64,000 nt of DNA from Pseudobacillus wudalianchiensis (GCF_001685015.1 NZ_MAYT01000001.1:124001-188000), one strand, 5' to 3'; shown: positions 10,617-19,831, counted from the stretch's first letter. Notes: generated by a model from the letters alone, not told the origin. Translations and numbers: made by a program.

Positions 10617-11330
10617 ATGAATAAAAAAGTTTTAGTTGTAGATGATGAACCATCCATTGTAACACTCATTAAATATAACTTAGAACAAGCTGGCTATGAA
10701 GTCATCACAGCATTTGATGGAGAGGAAGCGCTGAAGAGAGCAACAGAGGAATCTCCAGATTTGCTTGTCTTAGATTGGATGCTTCCCAAGCTGGATGGAA
10801 TGGAAGTGTGCAAGGAGCTGCGACAGCGAAAAGTGTCAACGCCAATTTTGATGCTGACGGCAAAGGATGAAGAGTTTGATAAAGTACTCGGTCTTGAGCT
10901 TGGTGCAGATGATTACATGACGAAGCCGTTTAGCCCGAGAGAATTACTGGCACGGGTTAAGGCTATTTTGCGCCGCTTGCAGCATGTGCCGAAAATAGAA
11001 GAAGTCCCTACAGAGGACACAGGGCTCGTTGTGGCAGATATTGAAATTTATCCTGAGAAGTATGAAGCGTATTTCCAGGGGAATTTATTAGAGCTTACTC
11101 CGAAGGAATTTGAATTGTTGCTTTACCTTATGGAGAATAAAGGCCGTGTGTTAACACGCGATCAGCTATTGAGTGCTGTTTGGAAATACGACTTTGCTGG
11201 TGACACTAGAATTGTCGATGTACATATAAGTCATTTGCGGGAAAAAATTGAGCAAAATTCAAGAAAGCCAGAGTACATAAAAACCATTCGTGGATTAGGT
11301 TATAAATTAGAGGAGCCAAAGCCTTCATGA
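10617..11330 (+). CDS. phoP: Phosphate-starvation response regulator PhoP
   Basis: 237 residues: receiver domain 1-120 with acidic pocket D9-D10 and phospho-acceptor D53, the conserved Lys of TKPF, then an OmpR-type winged helix (about 130-233) ending RGLGYKLE. PhoP is phosphorylated by PhoR when phosphate is scarce and controls phosphate uptake, teichoic/teichuronic acid and phosphatase genes. The stop overlaps the phoR start as ATGA. The location between mdh and polA is the same as in B. subtilis, which supports the PhoP call over other OmpR regulators. Confidence 0.95.
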   Translation: MNKKVLVVDDEPSIVTLIKYNLEQAGYEVITAFDGEEALKRATEESPDLLVLDWMLPKLDGMEVCKELRQRKVSTPILMLTAKDEEFDKVLGLELGADDYMTKPFSPRELLARVKAILRRLQHVPKIEEVPTEDTGLVVADIEIYPEKYEAYFQGNLLELTPKEFELLLYLMENKGRVLTRDQLLSAVWKYDFAGDTRIVDVHISHLREKIEQNSRKPEYIKTIRGLGYKLEEPKPS

Positions 11331-13126
11331 TTAAATTTCGTACCCGACTAATGCTTGCCCTTCTCTCTTTAATTGTTCTAGTTCTAGTTGCTCTCGGCAT
11401 TATTCTTGGACAAATGTTCAAAGGCTATTATTTATCCACCTTTAATGAGCGCTTAGAAAAAGAGACAGAAGTACTGGCAGGACAAATTAACCGGGAAGGC
11501 GGCTTGCAGGCTTTTAATACGGATATGGTAAAAGACTGGAGTAAACAGCTGCAGGTTCGAATCTCTCTTGCTGATGCTTCGGGAAAATTGGTTTTTGATA
11601 GTGGTGCTTTTGATGACTCAACTATTTCTGATCATCAGGAAATTGTTAAAAGGCTGGCTGGGATGGGATCTTCTACTGCCTATCGAGAATCTCTTTTTAA
11701 TAAATTCGGTGAACACTATCATTGGCGGACGATAAAAAATAAAGACGGTCAAAAGGACGGAATGATTGTATTAAATACAAAGGTCAAGGATCTGGACAAT
11801 ATTTACCAGCAAATTTGGCTAATCTTGCTTTTCTCACTCGGAGCCTCTCTTGTTTTGCTTACATTGTTTAGTACAAAAATTACAAATCGTTATACGAAAC
11901 CAATCGAATCCGCAACGAAGGTAGCGATAGAGCTCGCAAAAGGGAATTATCGGGCGAGAACGCATGAAATTCCGCCTGATGAAGTTGGCATGCTGAATAC
12001 GTCGATTAATATTCTTGCCCGTAATTTACAAGAGATGATGCAGGCGCAGGAAATGCATCAAAACCGGCTTTCAACTTTAATCGAAAATATGGAAAGCGGG
12101 CTGCTTTTGATTGACGACCGCGGTTTTATCACGATGGTCAACAAGTCATTTAAACGTCACTTTCATTTAGAAAAGAAGCAGTTAATAAGGAAAAGGTATC
12201 ATGAGGCGATTCCTCATGAACAAGTTATTGACATCGTTGAAGAAGTTTTCATGACCGAACAAAATGTACGCAGACAGCTGTTATTGCCGCTTGGCATCGA
12301 AAGAAAACATTTTGAGGTATCAGGTGCACCTATTATTGGGACGAATGCCGAGTGGAAAGGGGTACTAATTGTATTCCATGACATTACAAGTTTGAAAAAG
12401 CTTGAACAAATGCGCAAAGATTTTGTGGCAAACGTTTCCCATGAATTGAAAACGCCCATTACTTCTATTAAAGGCTTTACCGAAACTTTACTAGATGGTG
12501 CACTAGAAGATAAAGAAGCGTTAAAGATGTTTCTTACTATTATTTTAAAAGAAAGTGAACGAATGCAATCGCTTGTAATGGATCTATTAGAATTGTCCAA
12601 GATTGAGCAAAAAGGAATTTCCTTAAATATCACACAGCTATCGGTAGATGCACTCATTACGGATATGCTGCCATCTTTACAAAATCGGTTTGAAGAGAAG
12701 CAGATTGAGTTATCCCTTCAATTAGAAAAGAATTTATGGATTGAGGGAGATAGCGGTCGATTAAAGCAAGTGTTCTTTAATTTAATGACAAATGCCATTT
12801 TGTATACACAAGAAGGCGGCCATATAGAAGTTCGAGCATTTGAAGAGGATAACCGGGTAATCGTCGAGGTAGAGGACAATGGCATTGGGATGGATCCAGA
12901 AGAGCTGCCGCGGATTTTTGAGCGTTTCTACCGGGTAGATAAAGCGAGAAGCCGTAATTCAGGAGGTACTGGACTCGGTTTAGCGATTGTTAAGCATATT
13001 ATCGAAGCGCATGATGGCGAGATTTTTGTTAAGAGTAAAGCCACTGAAGGGACAACATTTACCGTTTCGTTAAAAAAGCAGAATGAGGAGGAAGGTCGCT
13101 TTGAAGAAAAAAATCGTATTAATTGA
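11327..13126 (+). CDS. phoR: Phosphate sensor histidine kinase PhoR
   Basis: 599 residues. Membrane helix about 8-29, an extracytoplasmic sensor to about 162, a second helix about 163-182, HAMP (about 185-240), PAS (about 250-350), then the dimerisation domain with H372 in NVSHELKTP and the ATPase domain with DNGIGMD and GTGLGLAIVKH. It phosphorylates PhoP. Its final 26 bases overlap polA, and the polA ribosome site AGGAGG lies inside its 3' end. Confidence 0.95.
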   Translation: MIKFRTRLMLALLSLIVLVLVALGIILGQMFKGYYLSTFNERLEKETEVLAGQINREGGLQAFNTDMVKDWSKQLQVRISLADASGKLVFDSGAFDDSTISDHQEIVKRLAGMGSSTAYRESLFNKFGEHYHWRTIKNKDGQKDGMIVLNTKVKDLDNIYQQIWLILLFSLGASLVLLTLFSTKITNRYTKPIESATKVAIELAKGNYRARTHEIPPDEVGMLNTSINILARNLQEMMQAQEMHQNRLSTLIENMESGLLLIDDRGFITMVNKSFKRHFHLEKKQLIRKRYHEAIPHEQVIDIVEEVFMTEQNVRRQLLLPLGIERKHFEVSGAPIIGTNAEWKGVLIVFHDITSLKKLEQMRKDFVANVSHELKTPITSIKGFTETLLDGALEDKEALKMFLTIILKESERMQSLVMDLLELSKIEQKGISLNITQLSVDALITDMLPSLQNRFEEKQIELSLQLEKNLWIEGDSGRLKQVFFNLMTNAILYTQEGGHIEVRAFEEDNRVIVEVEDNGIGMDPEELPRIFERFYRVDKARSRNSGGTGLGLAIVKHIIEAHDGEIFVKSKATEGTTFTVSLKKQNEEEGRFEEKNRIN

Positions 13127-15728
13127 CGGCAACAGCATTGCCTACCGAGCGTTTTTTGCATTGCCTTTGCTGAATAATAATAAAGGTGTTCATACCAACG
13201 CTGTATATGGCTTTGCGATGATGCTGTTAAAGGTATTAAAAGAGGAACAGCCAACTCATCTTCTCGTCGCTTTTGATGCCGGAAAAACAACGTTCAGACA
13301 TAAGACATTTGATGAGTATAAAGGCGGCCGGCAAAAAACGCCACCTGAGCTATCTGAGCAATTTCCTTATATTCGAGAATTATTAAAAGCCTATGGGATC
13401 GCCCAATATGAATTAGAAAATTATGAGGCAGATGATATTATCGGTACGCTGTCGCTTGAAGCAGAAAAAGATGGATATGAGATAAAAATCTATTCCGGTG
13501 ATAAAGATTTGACGCAACTTGCCTCGGATGCCACAACGGTCTGTATTACAAGAAAAGGAATTACCGATATTGAAGAATATACTCCAGCTCATGTAGAAGA
13601 AAAATATGGATTAACGCCAGAACAGATCGTCGATATGAAAGGATTAATGGGGGATTCTTCTGATAACATTCCGGGTGTTCCAGGAGTGGGCGAGAAAACA
13701 GCGATCAAGTTGTTAAAGCAATTTGGTTCTGTAGAAAAGCTGCTCTCCTCCATTGATGAAGTAAGTGGTAAAAAGCTGCAGGAAAAATTGCGTGAGCATG
13801 AGCAGATGGCTGTTATGAGCAAAGAGCTCGCTACCATTTTACGAGAGGTGCCTATTAATTTTTCCTTAAGTGATTTGGAATATCAGGAAGCCAACAATGA
13901 AAGAGTATATGAGCTGTTTAAAGAACTGGAGTTTAATTCATTGCTTGAAAAGCTTGATCGACCAGCAGAAGAAGTTCCTGTACATGAAACAGTGAACTAT
14001 GAGCTCGTTTCTGAAGTGACAGAAGACTTGTTCAGCGGAGAAATGGCCTTTTATTTAGAAATGATCACTGAAAACTACCATCGTACTGATGTTGTCGGTT
14101 TCGGAGTAAGCGGAGAAAAGGGTACGTGCTTTATTCCTGCCGAAGCGGCACTGCAATCAGCTGCCTTTAAAGCTTGGGCGGAGGATGAGACGAAGAAAAA
14201 ATCAGTGTATGATGCGAAACGGACCATTATCGGATTAAGGCGGCATGGAATTGAGCTGAGAGGAATTGACTTTGATGTCTGGCTGGCTTCTTATTTACTG
14301 AATCCGTCTGAGTCGCCGGAAGATTTTGCGGCTGTAGGGAAGCTGCATGGGATTTCATCTATTCAATCGGATGAAACTGTATATGGGAAAGGCGCGAAAC
14401 GCGGACTTCCTGAAGAATCTGATTATGCCGAGCATATTGCTTCTAAAGCAGCGGCCATTGAAGAGCTAAAATCAGTTTGCCTGAAGGAACTGGAGGAAAA
14501 TCAACAGCTTGAATTGCTTTATGAGCTTGAACTGCCTCTTGCCTTTATTCTTGCTGATATGGAATCTGAAGGGGTTCAAGTTGATGTAGACCGTCTGAAA
14601 GAAATGGGCGAGGAGCTAAAAAGCAAGCTGGCTGACATTGAGCAGACGATTTACTCTCTTGCGGGCACAGAGTTTAACATTAACTCACCGAAACAGCTTG
14701 GTACGATCTTGTTTGAAAAATTGGGGCTGCCGCCTATCAAAAAAACAAAAACAGGCTATTCCACGTCAGCGGAGGTTCTAGAAAAACTGGCGCCCTCCCA
14801 TGAAATTGTCGAGCATATTTTACATTACCGCCAGCTTGGCAAGCTGCAGTCTACTTATATTGAAGGCTTGCTTAAAGTAGTTGATGCGGATACTCATAAA
14901 ATCCACACGCGCTTTAATCAGGCATTGACACAAACAGGCCGGTTAAGTTCGACAGAGCCTAACTTGCAGAATATCCCGATTCGATTAGAGGAAGGAAGAA
15001 AAATTCGTCAAGCTTTTACTCCATCAGAACCGGATTCTGTTATTTTCGCAGCTGACTATTCGCAAATTGAATTGCGTGTGCTGGCTCATATCGCGAATGA
15101 TGAGAAGTTGATTGATGCTTTTTTACATGATCTTGATATACATACGGCCACTGCTGCAGATGTGTTCCATGTCTCACAGGATGAAGTGGACAGTAACATG
15201 CGCCGGCAGGCAAAGGCTGTAAATTTCGGTATCGTCTATGGCATTAGCGATTATGGATTGTCCCAAAGCCTTGGCATTACGAGAAAAGAAGCAGGCACTT
15301 TTATTGATCGCTATTTGCATACGTATCCAGGCGTGAAAGAGTACATGGATTCTATCATCCGGGAGGCAAAGGAGAAAGGCTTTGTCACTACCTTGATGCA
15401 ACGCCGTCGCTATATTCCGGAAATTACCAGCCGTAACTTTAACTTACGCGGTTTTGGAGAGCGAACAGCTATGAATACACCTATTCAGGGAAGTGCCGCT
15501 GATATTATTAAAAAAGCGATGATTGATGTGGCTGAAAGGCTCGAAAAGGAAAAGCTTCAATCTAAGCTGTTACTGCAAGTGCATGATGAATTGATTTTTG
15601 AAGTGCCAAAAGCAGAAATTGAAACGATGAAGCAGCTTGTTCCAGAAGTAATGGAACAGGCCATTCAATTAAAGGTCCCGCTGAAAGTAGATTATGCATA
15701 CGGGCCGACATGGTACGATGCTAAATAA
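13101..15728 (+). CDS. polA: DNA polymerase I
   Basis: 875 residues. Residues 1-290 are the 5'-3' exonuclease with SGDKDLTQLA and GDSSDNIPGVPGVGEKTA; about 300-470 the 3'-5' exonuclease fold; 480-875 the polymerase with motif A ADYSQIELR, motif B RRQAKAVNFGIVYG and motif C VHDEL. The proofreading domain lacks the usual DEDD metal residues, as in B. subtilis and Geobacillus, so proofreading is probably absent. It fills gaps and removes primers. TTG 13101, nine bases after AGGAGG, is chosen because the residues encoded from ATG 13083 have no match in homologues. Confidence 0.97.
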   Translation: MKKKIVLIDGNSIAYRAFFALPLLNNNKGVHTNAVYGFAMMLLKVLKEEQPTHLLVAFDAGKTTFRHKTFDEYKGGRQKTPPELSEQFPYIRELLKAYGIAQYELENYEADDIIGTLSLEAEKDGYEIKIYSGDKDLTQLASDATTVCITRKGITDIEEYTPAHVEEKYGLTPEQIVDMKGLMGDSSDNIPGVPGVGEKTAIKLLKQFGSVEKLLSSIDEVSGKKLQEKLREHEQMAVMSKELATILREVPINFSLSDLEYQEANNERVYELFKELEFNSLLEKLDRPAEEVPVHETVNYELVSEVTEDLFSGEMAFYLEMITENYHRTDVVGFGVSGEKGTCFIPAEAALQSAAFKAWAEDETKKKSVYDAKRTIIGLRRHGIELRGIDFDVWLASYLLNPSESPEDFAAVGKLHGISSIQSDETVYGKGAKRGLPEESDYAEHIASKAAAIEELKSVCLKELEENQQLELLYELELPLAFILADMESEGVQVDVDRLKEMGEELKSKLADIEQTIYSLAGTEFNINSPKQLGTILFEKLGLPPIKKTKTGYSTSAEVLEKLAPSHEIVEHILHYRQLGKLQSTYIEGLLKVVDADTHKIHTRFNQALTQTGRLSSTEPNLQNIPIRLEEGRKIRQAFTPSEPDSVIFAADYSQIELRVLAHIANDEKLIDAFLHDLDIHTATAADVFHVSQDEVDSNMRRQAKAVNFGIVYGISDYGLSQSLGITRKEAGTFIDRYLHTYPGVKEYMDSIIREAKEKGFVTTLMQRRRYIPEITSRNFNLRGFGERTAMNTPIQGSAADIIKKAMIDVAERLEKEKLQSKLLLQVHDELIFEVPKAEIETMKQLVPEVMEQAIQLKVPLKVDYAYGPTWYDAK

Positions 15729-15760
15729 TAAAAGATAGAATAGAGAGGAGAGAGAGCAGC

Positions 15761-16597
15761 TTGCCTGAAATGCCTGAAGTAGAAACTGTCCGGCGTACGC
15801 TCAAACAGCTGGTCGTCGGCAAGACGATTCAACAAGTGGAAATCCGATGGTCTAACATTATCAAAAAACCCGAACAGGCGGAGCAATTTGCCGATGCATT
15901 AGTCGGTGAAACGATTCACGATGTATTGCGCAGAGGGAAATTTTTAATTTTTGCGCTCGATCATTATTCACTCGTGTCGCATTTGCGAATGGAAGGTAAA
16001 TATCGGCTGCATGAAGATGGAGAACAAGAGGAGCCGCATACCCATATTTTATTCACCTTTACAGATGGTTCACAGCTGCGTTACCGTGATGTACGTAAAT
16101 TTGGGACGATGCATTTATTTGAGCGGGGAAAAGAGCACGATTCTCTGCCATTATCACAGCTCGGGCCTGAACCATTTTCAGAGGACTTTTCTCTTGAATA
16201 TGTAAAGAGCAAGCTAAAGAAAACAGAAAGAAATATTAAAGCCGTGCTGCTTGATCAAAAAGTGTTTGTCGGGCTCGGCAATATTTATGTAGATGAGGCC
16301 CTGTTCCGTGCAGGAATTCATCCTGAAAGGAAAGCTAATTCTCTCAGCGAAGAAGAGATCAAGATTCTGCATAAAGAAATTATCTCTACCTTGAAAGAAG
16401 CGGTTGATAAAGGAGGAAGCACGGTTCGTTCGTATGTCAACAGCCAAGGGCAGGCCGGCACCTTTCAAGAGACTCATTTCGTCTATGGCCGCAAAGGAGA
16501 ACCTTGTAAACATTGTGGTGAATTGATCATAAAAATAAGAACAGCCGGAAGAGGAACCCATATTTGCCCCAACTGCCAGCCGCTTTCGCCTAGATAA
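15761..16597 (+). CDS. mutM: Formamidopyrimidine-DNA glycosylase (8-oxoguanine)
   Basis: 278 residues. The protein begins M-PEMPEVET; the Pro after Met is the catalytic nucleophile, which fixes the TTG start at 15761 behind GAGAGGAGAG. RRGKFL holds the beta-lyase Lys, and the C-terminal zinc finger is C-x2-C...C-x2-C (CKHCG to CPNC). It removes 8-oxoguanine and formamidopyrimidines and nicks the strand. It is 32 bases downstream of polA, matching the polA-mutM repair unit of bacilli. Confidence 0.97.
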   Translation: MPEMPEVETVRRTLKQLVVGKTIQQVEIRWSNIIKKPEQAEQFADALVGETIHDVLRRGKFLIFALDHYSLVSHLRMEGKYRLHEDGEQEEPHTHILFTFTDGSQLRYRDVRKFGTMHLFERGKEHDSLPLSQLGPEPFSEDFSLEYVKSKLKKTERNIKAVLLDQKVFVGLGNIYVDEALFRAGIHPERKANSLSEEEIKILHKEIISTLKEAVDKGGSTVRSYVNSQGQAGTFQETHFVYGRKGEPCKHCGELIIKIRTAGRGTHICPNCQPLSPR

Positions 16598-16663
16598 GAC
16601 TGAACCTTCCCATCTGTCCTTCCATATACTACAGTAACGTTTTGACAGGGGAGGAGCTGTTGG

Positions 16664-17296
16664 ATGGATGGGTATCTTTCGTTGTTTATGTTGGCAGCGG
16701 CAGTCAGTTTAGATAGTTTTAGTGCAGGTCTTGCTTATGGATTAAAAAAGTTAAAATTGCCAGTGAAGTCTTCCATCATTTTATCGCTTTGTTCGGCATC
16801 AGCACTTCTCGTTGCTATGGGGACCGGCCATTGGATAAGCCGCTGGTTTAGCGAGGCAGCAGCAGGACGGATCGGCGGAATTATTCTAATTGCACTCGGG
16901 GCTTGGGTGCTTTGGCAATTTTTCCGGGAAGAGCAAAAGCACGAGCATCTTGAAGAAAAACAGCTTATTCATTTAGAATTGAAACGACTCGGGGTGGTCA
17001 TTCATATTTTTAAAAGGCCGACAGCTGCTGATCTGGATCAATCCGGTACCATTACCAGTTTAGAGGCATTGCTACTCGGTTTCGCGCTGTCATTAGATGC
17101 GTTTGGGGCAGGGATAGGGGCTGCCATGCTCGGCTATTCAGCTATTGGGCTCGCGGCGGCCGTCGCTATTATGAATTTGTTGTTTGTGACAGGCGGCCTT
17201 GCTTGCGGTCGAAAATTTGCGAGCATCCAATGGGTACAGCGACTTTCCTTTTTTCCTGGCATTTTACTCATTATTTTAGGCACGTTAAAGATTTAA
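16664..17296 (+). CDS. ytaF: Sporulation membrane protein YtaF (MntP-like)
   Basis: 210 residues with six hydrophobic helices arranged as two homologous halves, each containing SLDSFSAGLAYG or SLDAFGAGIGAA, the duplicated acidic motif of the MntP/YtaF family. A cytoplasmic loop (about 85-130) has DLDQSGTI, an EF-hand-like acidic stretch also seen in YtaF proteins. Position between mutM and coaE matches B. subtilis ytaF, a sporulation-associated gene. Cation export is plausible by kinship with MntP but not shown. Confidence 0.88.
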   Translation: MDGYLSLFMLAAAVSLDSFSAGLAYGLKKLKLPVKSSIILSLCSASALLVAMGTGHWISRWFSEAAAGRIGGIILIALGAWVLWQFFREEQKHEHLEEKQLIHLELKRLGVVIHIFKRPTAADLDQSGTITSLEALLLGFALSLDAFGAGIGAAMLGYSAIGLAAAVAIMNLLFVTGGLACGRKFASIQWVQRLSFFPGILLIILGTLKI

Positions 17297-17315
17297 AGGT
17301 TTGGAGGGGAAAGTA

Positions 17316-17918
17316 ATGGCAGCAATCATTGGACTAACAGGAGGCATTGCAAGCGGAAAGAGCACAGTTAGCCGCTTATTAAAAGAACGAGGATATGTAA
17401 TTGTAGATGCGGACGTGGCTGCCCGGGCAGTAGTAGAGCCAGGCAGCCAGACGCTTTCCCAGATTGCAGAAGCATTTGGAGGCAGCGTTATTTTGCCCGA
17501 CGGTTCACTCGATAGAAGCCGCTTGGGTGACATGATCTTCAATAATGAGGAGCAGAGAAAGAAATTAAACAGTATCGTGCATCCAGCTGTTCGCCAGTTC
17601 ATGATGGCAGAAAAAGAGGCCGCTATTGAAGCGGGTAAGGAAACGATTATCATGGATATTCCACTTTTATATGAAAGTGGACTAACATGGATGGTAGATA
17701 AGGTGATCGTTGTGTATACCGATGAAGCAACGCAGCTGGACAGGCTGATGGCTCGCAATGATCTAAGCGAACAAGCAGCTAAAGTCCGCATTGCGTCTCA
17801 AATGCCGCTTGCAGAAAAAGCAGAAAAGGCAGATGCGGTGATTAACAATAACGGTACGATTGAACAAACGAAAAAACAGCTTCTGAAAATAATTGAAGAC
17901 TGGCAGCTGACGCCTTGA
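17316..17918 (+). CDS. coaE: Dephospho-CoA kinase
   Basis: 200 residues, standard size. The P-loop GLTGGIASGKST begins at residue 5, followed by DADVAAR (substrate Asp) and the MDIPLLYESG lid region. It phosphorylates dephospho-CoA, the last step of coenzyme A synthesis. ATG 17316 lies six bases after GGAGGGG (17303-17309); an upstream TTG at 17301 overlaps that site and is unlikely. It follows ytaF by 19 bases. Confidence 0.96.
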   Translation: MAAIIGLTGGIASGKSTVSRLLKERGYVIVDADVAARAVVEPGSQTLSQIAEAFGGSVILPDGSLDRSRLGDMIFNNEEQRKKLNSIVHPAVRQFMMAEKEAAIEAGKETIIMDIPLLYESGLTWMVDKVIVVYTDEATQLDRLMARNDLSEQAAKVRIASQMPLAEKAEKADAVINNNGTIEQTKKQLLKIIEDWQLTP

Positions 17919-17946
17919 CCCGTTCCACAGTGAACGGTTTTTTTAC
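17918..17946 (+). terminator. Rho-independent terminator after coaE
   Basis: CCGTTC (17920-17925)/GAACGG (17932-17937) with loop CACAGT is followed by seven T. Confidence 0.85.
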
Positions 17947-17964
17947 GGATAAAATGAATAAAGC

Positions 17965-18034
17965 ATTCTATTTGTCAAGCTAGCTTGACAAATAGAATAG
18001 AAGTAAAGTAAGCTTTACGTAAAGTTAACTTTAC
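17965..18034. promoter_or_regulatory. Palindrome cluster upstream of the XRE regulator (operators)
   Basis: A perfect 34-base palindrome covers 17965-17998 (centre GCTAGC) and contains TTGACA (17985-17990), a good -35 hexamer. Two adjacent 16-base inverted repeats follow: GTAAAG-TAAG-CTTTAC (18003-18018) and the perfect GTAAAGTTAACTTTAC (18019-18034), ending 21 bases before the start codon. Such paired operators over a promoter suggest autoregulation by the downstream XRE protein. Confidence 0.7.
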
Positions 18035-18054
18035 TAATAAGAAGGGGAGGAAGA

Positions 18055-18264
18055 ATGAAAAATAAGATTCGGGAAAAACGCACAGAGAGAGACATCACGC
18101 AGGAAGAACTATCAAAAAAGTTAAATGTATCAAGACAAACTATTATTTCGCTTGAAAAAGGCAAATATAACCCTTCTCTCGTTTTAGCTCATAAGCTTGC
18201 TCAATTGTTTAATTGTCAGATTGAAGATTTATTTATTTTTGAAGGAGATGAGAATATTGAGTAA
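18055..18264 (+). CDS. XRE/Cro family transcriptional regulator
   Basis: 69 residues made almost entirely of one helix-turn-helix: ITQEELSKKLNVSRQTIISLEKGKYNPS with the YNPS turn typical of the small stand-alone XRE regulators of Firmicutes. GGGGAGGAAG lies just before the ATG. Its stop overlaps the following membrane protein gene. This two-gene unit is not part of the usual coaE-gapB order, so it is a local insertion. Tandem palindromes upstream are likely its own operators. The signal it answers is unknown. Confidence 0.9.
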   Translation: MKNKIREKRTERDITQEELSKKLNVSRQTIISLEKGKYNPSLVLAHKLAQLFNCQIEDLFIFEGDENIE

Positions 18265-18571
18265 AATAGCAGCAAATAACTTAATAGGGTTGTCAGGTTT
18301 ACTGCTTGGCGTGATCATTACCATTATTATTTATTTCATTAACCGTCATATCGGTGAGAAAAAACGATTATTTGATGAACGCCAGCAATACGTTACGACT
18401 CGTTCGAAAGCAGCTGCGTGGAATGTAACCTCTATCATTCTACTCGTTGCTTGGGCATTCATTATTGTGTATGACGGCATCTCTTTCTCATTTTTTCTTA
18501 TGACCGGTATCTGGGTTGCGCACAACATTTCTCTTATCATTACGAGCATTTATTTCAGCGGTCAAAACTAA
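18257..18571 (+). CDS. Small three-helix membrane protein paired with the XRE regulator
   Basis: 104 residues from TTG 18257, which is ten bases after AAGGAG and overlaps the regulator stop. Three hydrophobic segments (about 8-28, 54-74, 78-98) flank a cytoplasmic loop with KKRLFDERQQYVTTRSKAAA; the D-E-R-Q motif is common to small DUF2178/DUF3796-like proteins encoded next to XRE regulators. The pairing suggests that the membrane protein senses or antagonises the regulator, but no function is established. Confidence 0.7.
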   Translation: MSKIAANNLIGLSGLLLGVIITIIIYFINRHIGEKKRLFDERQQYVTTRSKAAAWNVTSIILLVAWAFIIVYDGISFSFFLMTGIWVAHNISLIITSIYFSGQN

Positions 18572-18716
18572 AGCTGACCGGGAACGAAACGAATGGGAAT
18601 GCGATCGAAATAGCTTGATTGAAGGGATGATGAGTCATTCAATCTTCATTAGCTAAGCAGCTGATTTGTACATTATTTTCTGAATAGTTAAATTTATCAT
18701 TTTGCGGTTTTTAGGC

Positions 18717-18778
18717 TTCCACTTGGAGGCAAATATGTTATACTAATTGCAGATAAAAAAACAATTAAGTATAACATT
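18717..18778. promoter_or_regulatory. gapB promoter region with CcpN-type inverted repeat
   Basis: TATACT (18739-18744) with an upstream TG is an extended -10; TTCCAC (18717-18722) is a weak -35. The arms TGTTATACT-AATTG (18736-18749) and CAATTAAGTATAACA (18762-18776) form an inverted repeat. TATGTTATACT (18734-18744) fits the TRTGHYATAYW motif I recall for the repressor CcpN, and the opposite arm fits at 10 of 11 positions. CcpN represses gapB during growth on glycolytic carbon in B. subtilis. Confidence 0.65.
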
Positions 18779-18802
18779 TATTTATATAGGAGGAGCCAGT
18801 GT

Positions 18803-19831
18803 ATGAAGGCGAGAGTAGCGATTAATGGATTTGGACGTATCGGGAGAATGGTCTTCCGTAAAGCAATTTTAGAGGATACATTTGAGATTGTTGCGGTGAA
18901 TGCAAGTTATCCTGCAGAAACGCTTGCTCATTTGATTAAGTATGACACAAATCATGGCAAGTTCGATGGAGATGTTCAAGTAGAAGAAAATGCGCTAATC
19001 GTAAATGGCAAGCGTGTTCAGTTAGTGAATAACCGTGATCCACGTGAGCTTCCATGGAAAGAACTTGGCATTGATATTGTAATCGAAGCAACAGGTAAAT
19101 TCAATGCCCGTGAAAAAGCAGCTCTTCATTTAGAAGCTGGCGCAAAGAAAGTCGTGCTTACTGCTCCGGGTAAAAACGAAGATGTAACAATTGTAATGGG
19201 TGTTAACCAGAACGACTTAGATATTGAAAAGCATGAGGTTATTTCTAATGCATCTTGCACAACAAACTGCCTGGCTCCGGTAGCAAAAGTGCTGAATGAT
19301 ACATTTGGCATTGAAAATGGTCTAATGACAACAGTTCATGCTTATACAAACGACCAAAACAACATTGATAACCCGCATAAAGATTTGCGTCGTGCTCGTG
19401 CATGTGCTCAATCCATTATCCCAACATCTACAGGTGCGGCTAAGGCTTTATCCCTTGTTCTTCCGGAATTAAAAGGAAAAATTCACGGTATGGCTTTGCG
19501 TGTACCAACTTCTAACGTTTCTCTAGTTGACCTTGTAGTAGACTTAAAGCGTGAAGTAACGGTAGATGAAGTAAACGATGCCTTCATCAGAGCTTCTGAA
19601 GGCCCATTAAAAGGAATCATCGAATTCACAACAGAACCATTAGTATCGGTTGATTTCAATACAAATCCTCATTCTTCTATCATCGATGGTTTATCGACGA
19701 TCGTAATGGAAGGAACAAAGGTGAAGGTTCTTGCTTGGTATGACAACGAGTGGGGTTATTCTTGCCGTGTGGTTGACCTTGTAAACTATGTTGCTGAAAA
19801 TATGAAAAAAAAAGTTGAAGTAAACGCATAA
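18803..19831 (+). CDS. gapB: Gluconeogenic glyceraldehyde-3-phosphate dehydrogenase
   Basis: 342 residues. Rossmann motif INGFGRIGR at the start, catalytic C152 in SNASCTTNC, and DNEWGYS near the C-terminus. Residues 32-35 are VNAS rather than the VND of NAD-specific GapA, the change that goes with NADP preference in GapB. The neighbour speD is the same as in B. subtilis. The enzyme runs in the gluconeogenic direction. GGAGGAG precedes the ATG, and the upstream CcpN-like repeat supports carbon-source repression. Confidence 0.95.
   Translation: MKARVAINGFGRIGRMVFRKAILEDTFEIVAVNASYPAETLAHLIKYDTNHGKFDGDVQVEENALIVNGKRVQLVNNRDPRELPWKELGIDIVIEATGKFNAREKAALHLEAGAKKVVLTAPGKNEDVTIVMGVNQNDLDIEKHEVISNASCTTNCLAPVAKVLNDTFGIENGLMTTVHAYTNDQNNIDNPHKDLRRARACAQSIIPTSTGAAKALSLVLPELKGKIHGMALRVPTSNVSLVDLVVDLKREVTVDEVNDAFIRASEGPLKGIIEFTTEPLVSVDFNTNPHSSIIDGLSTIVMEGTKVKVLAWYDNEWGYSCRVVDLVNYVAENMKKKVEVNA

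Noticed and set aside
14030-14480. Active proofreading exonuclease in PolA
   Set aside because: The catalytic acidic residues of the 3'-5' exonuclease motifs are not conserved, as in other Bacillus PolA proteins.
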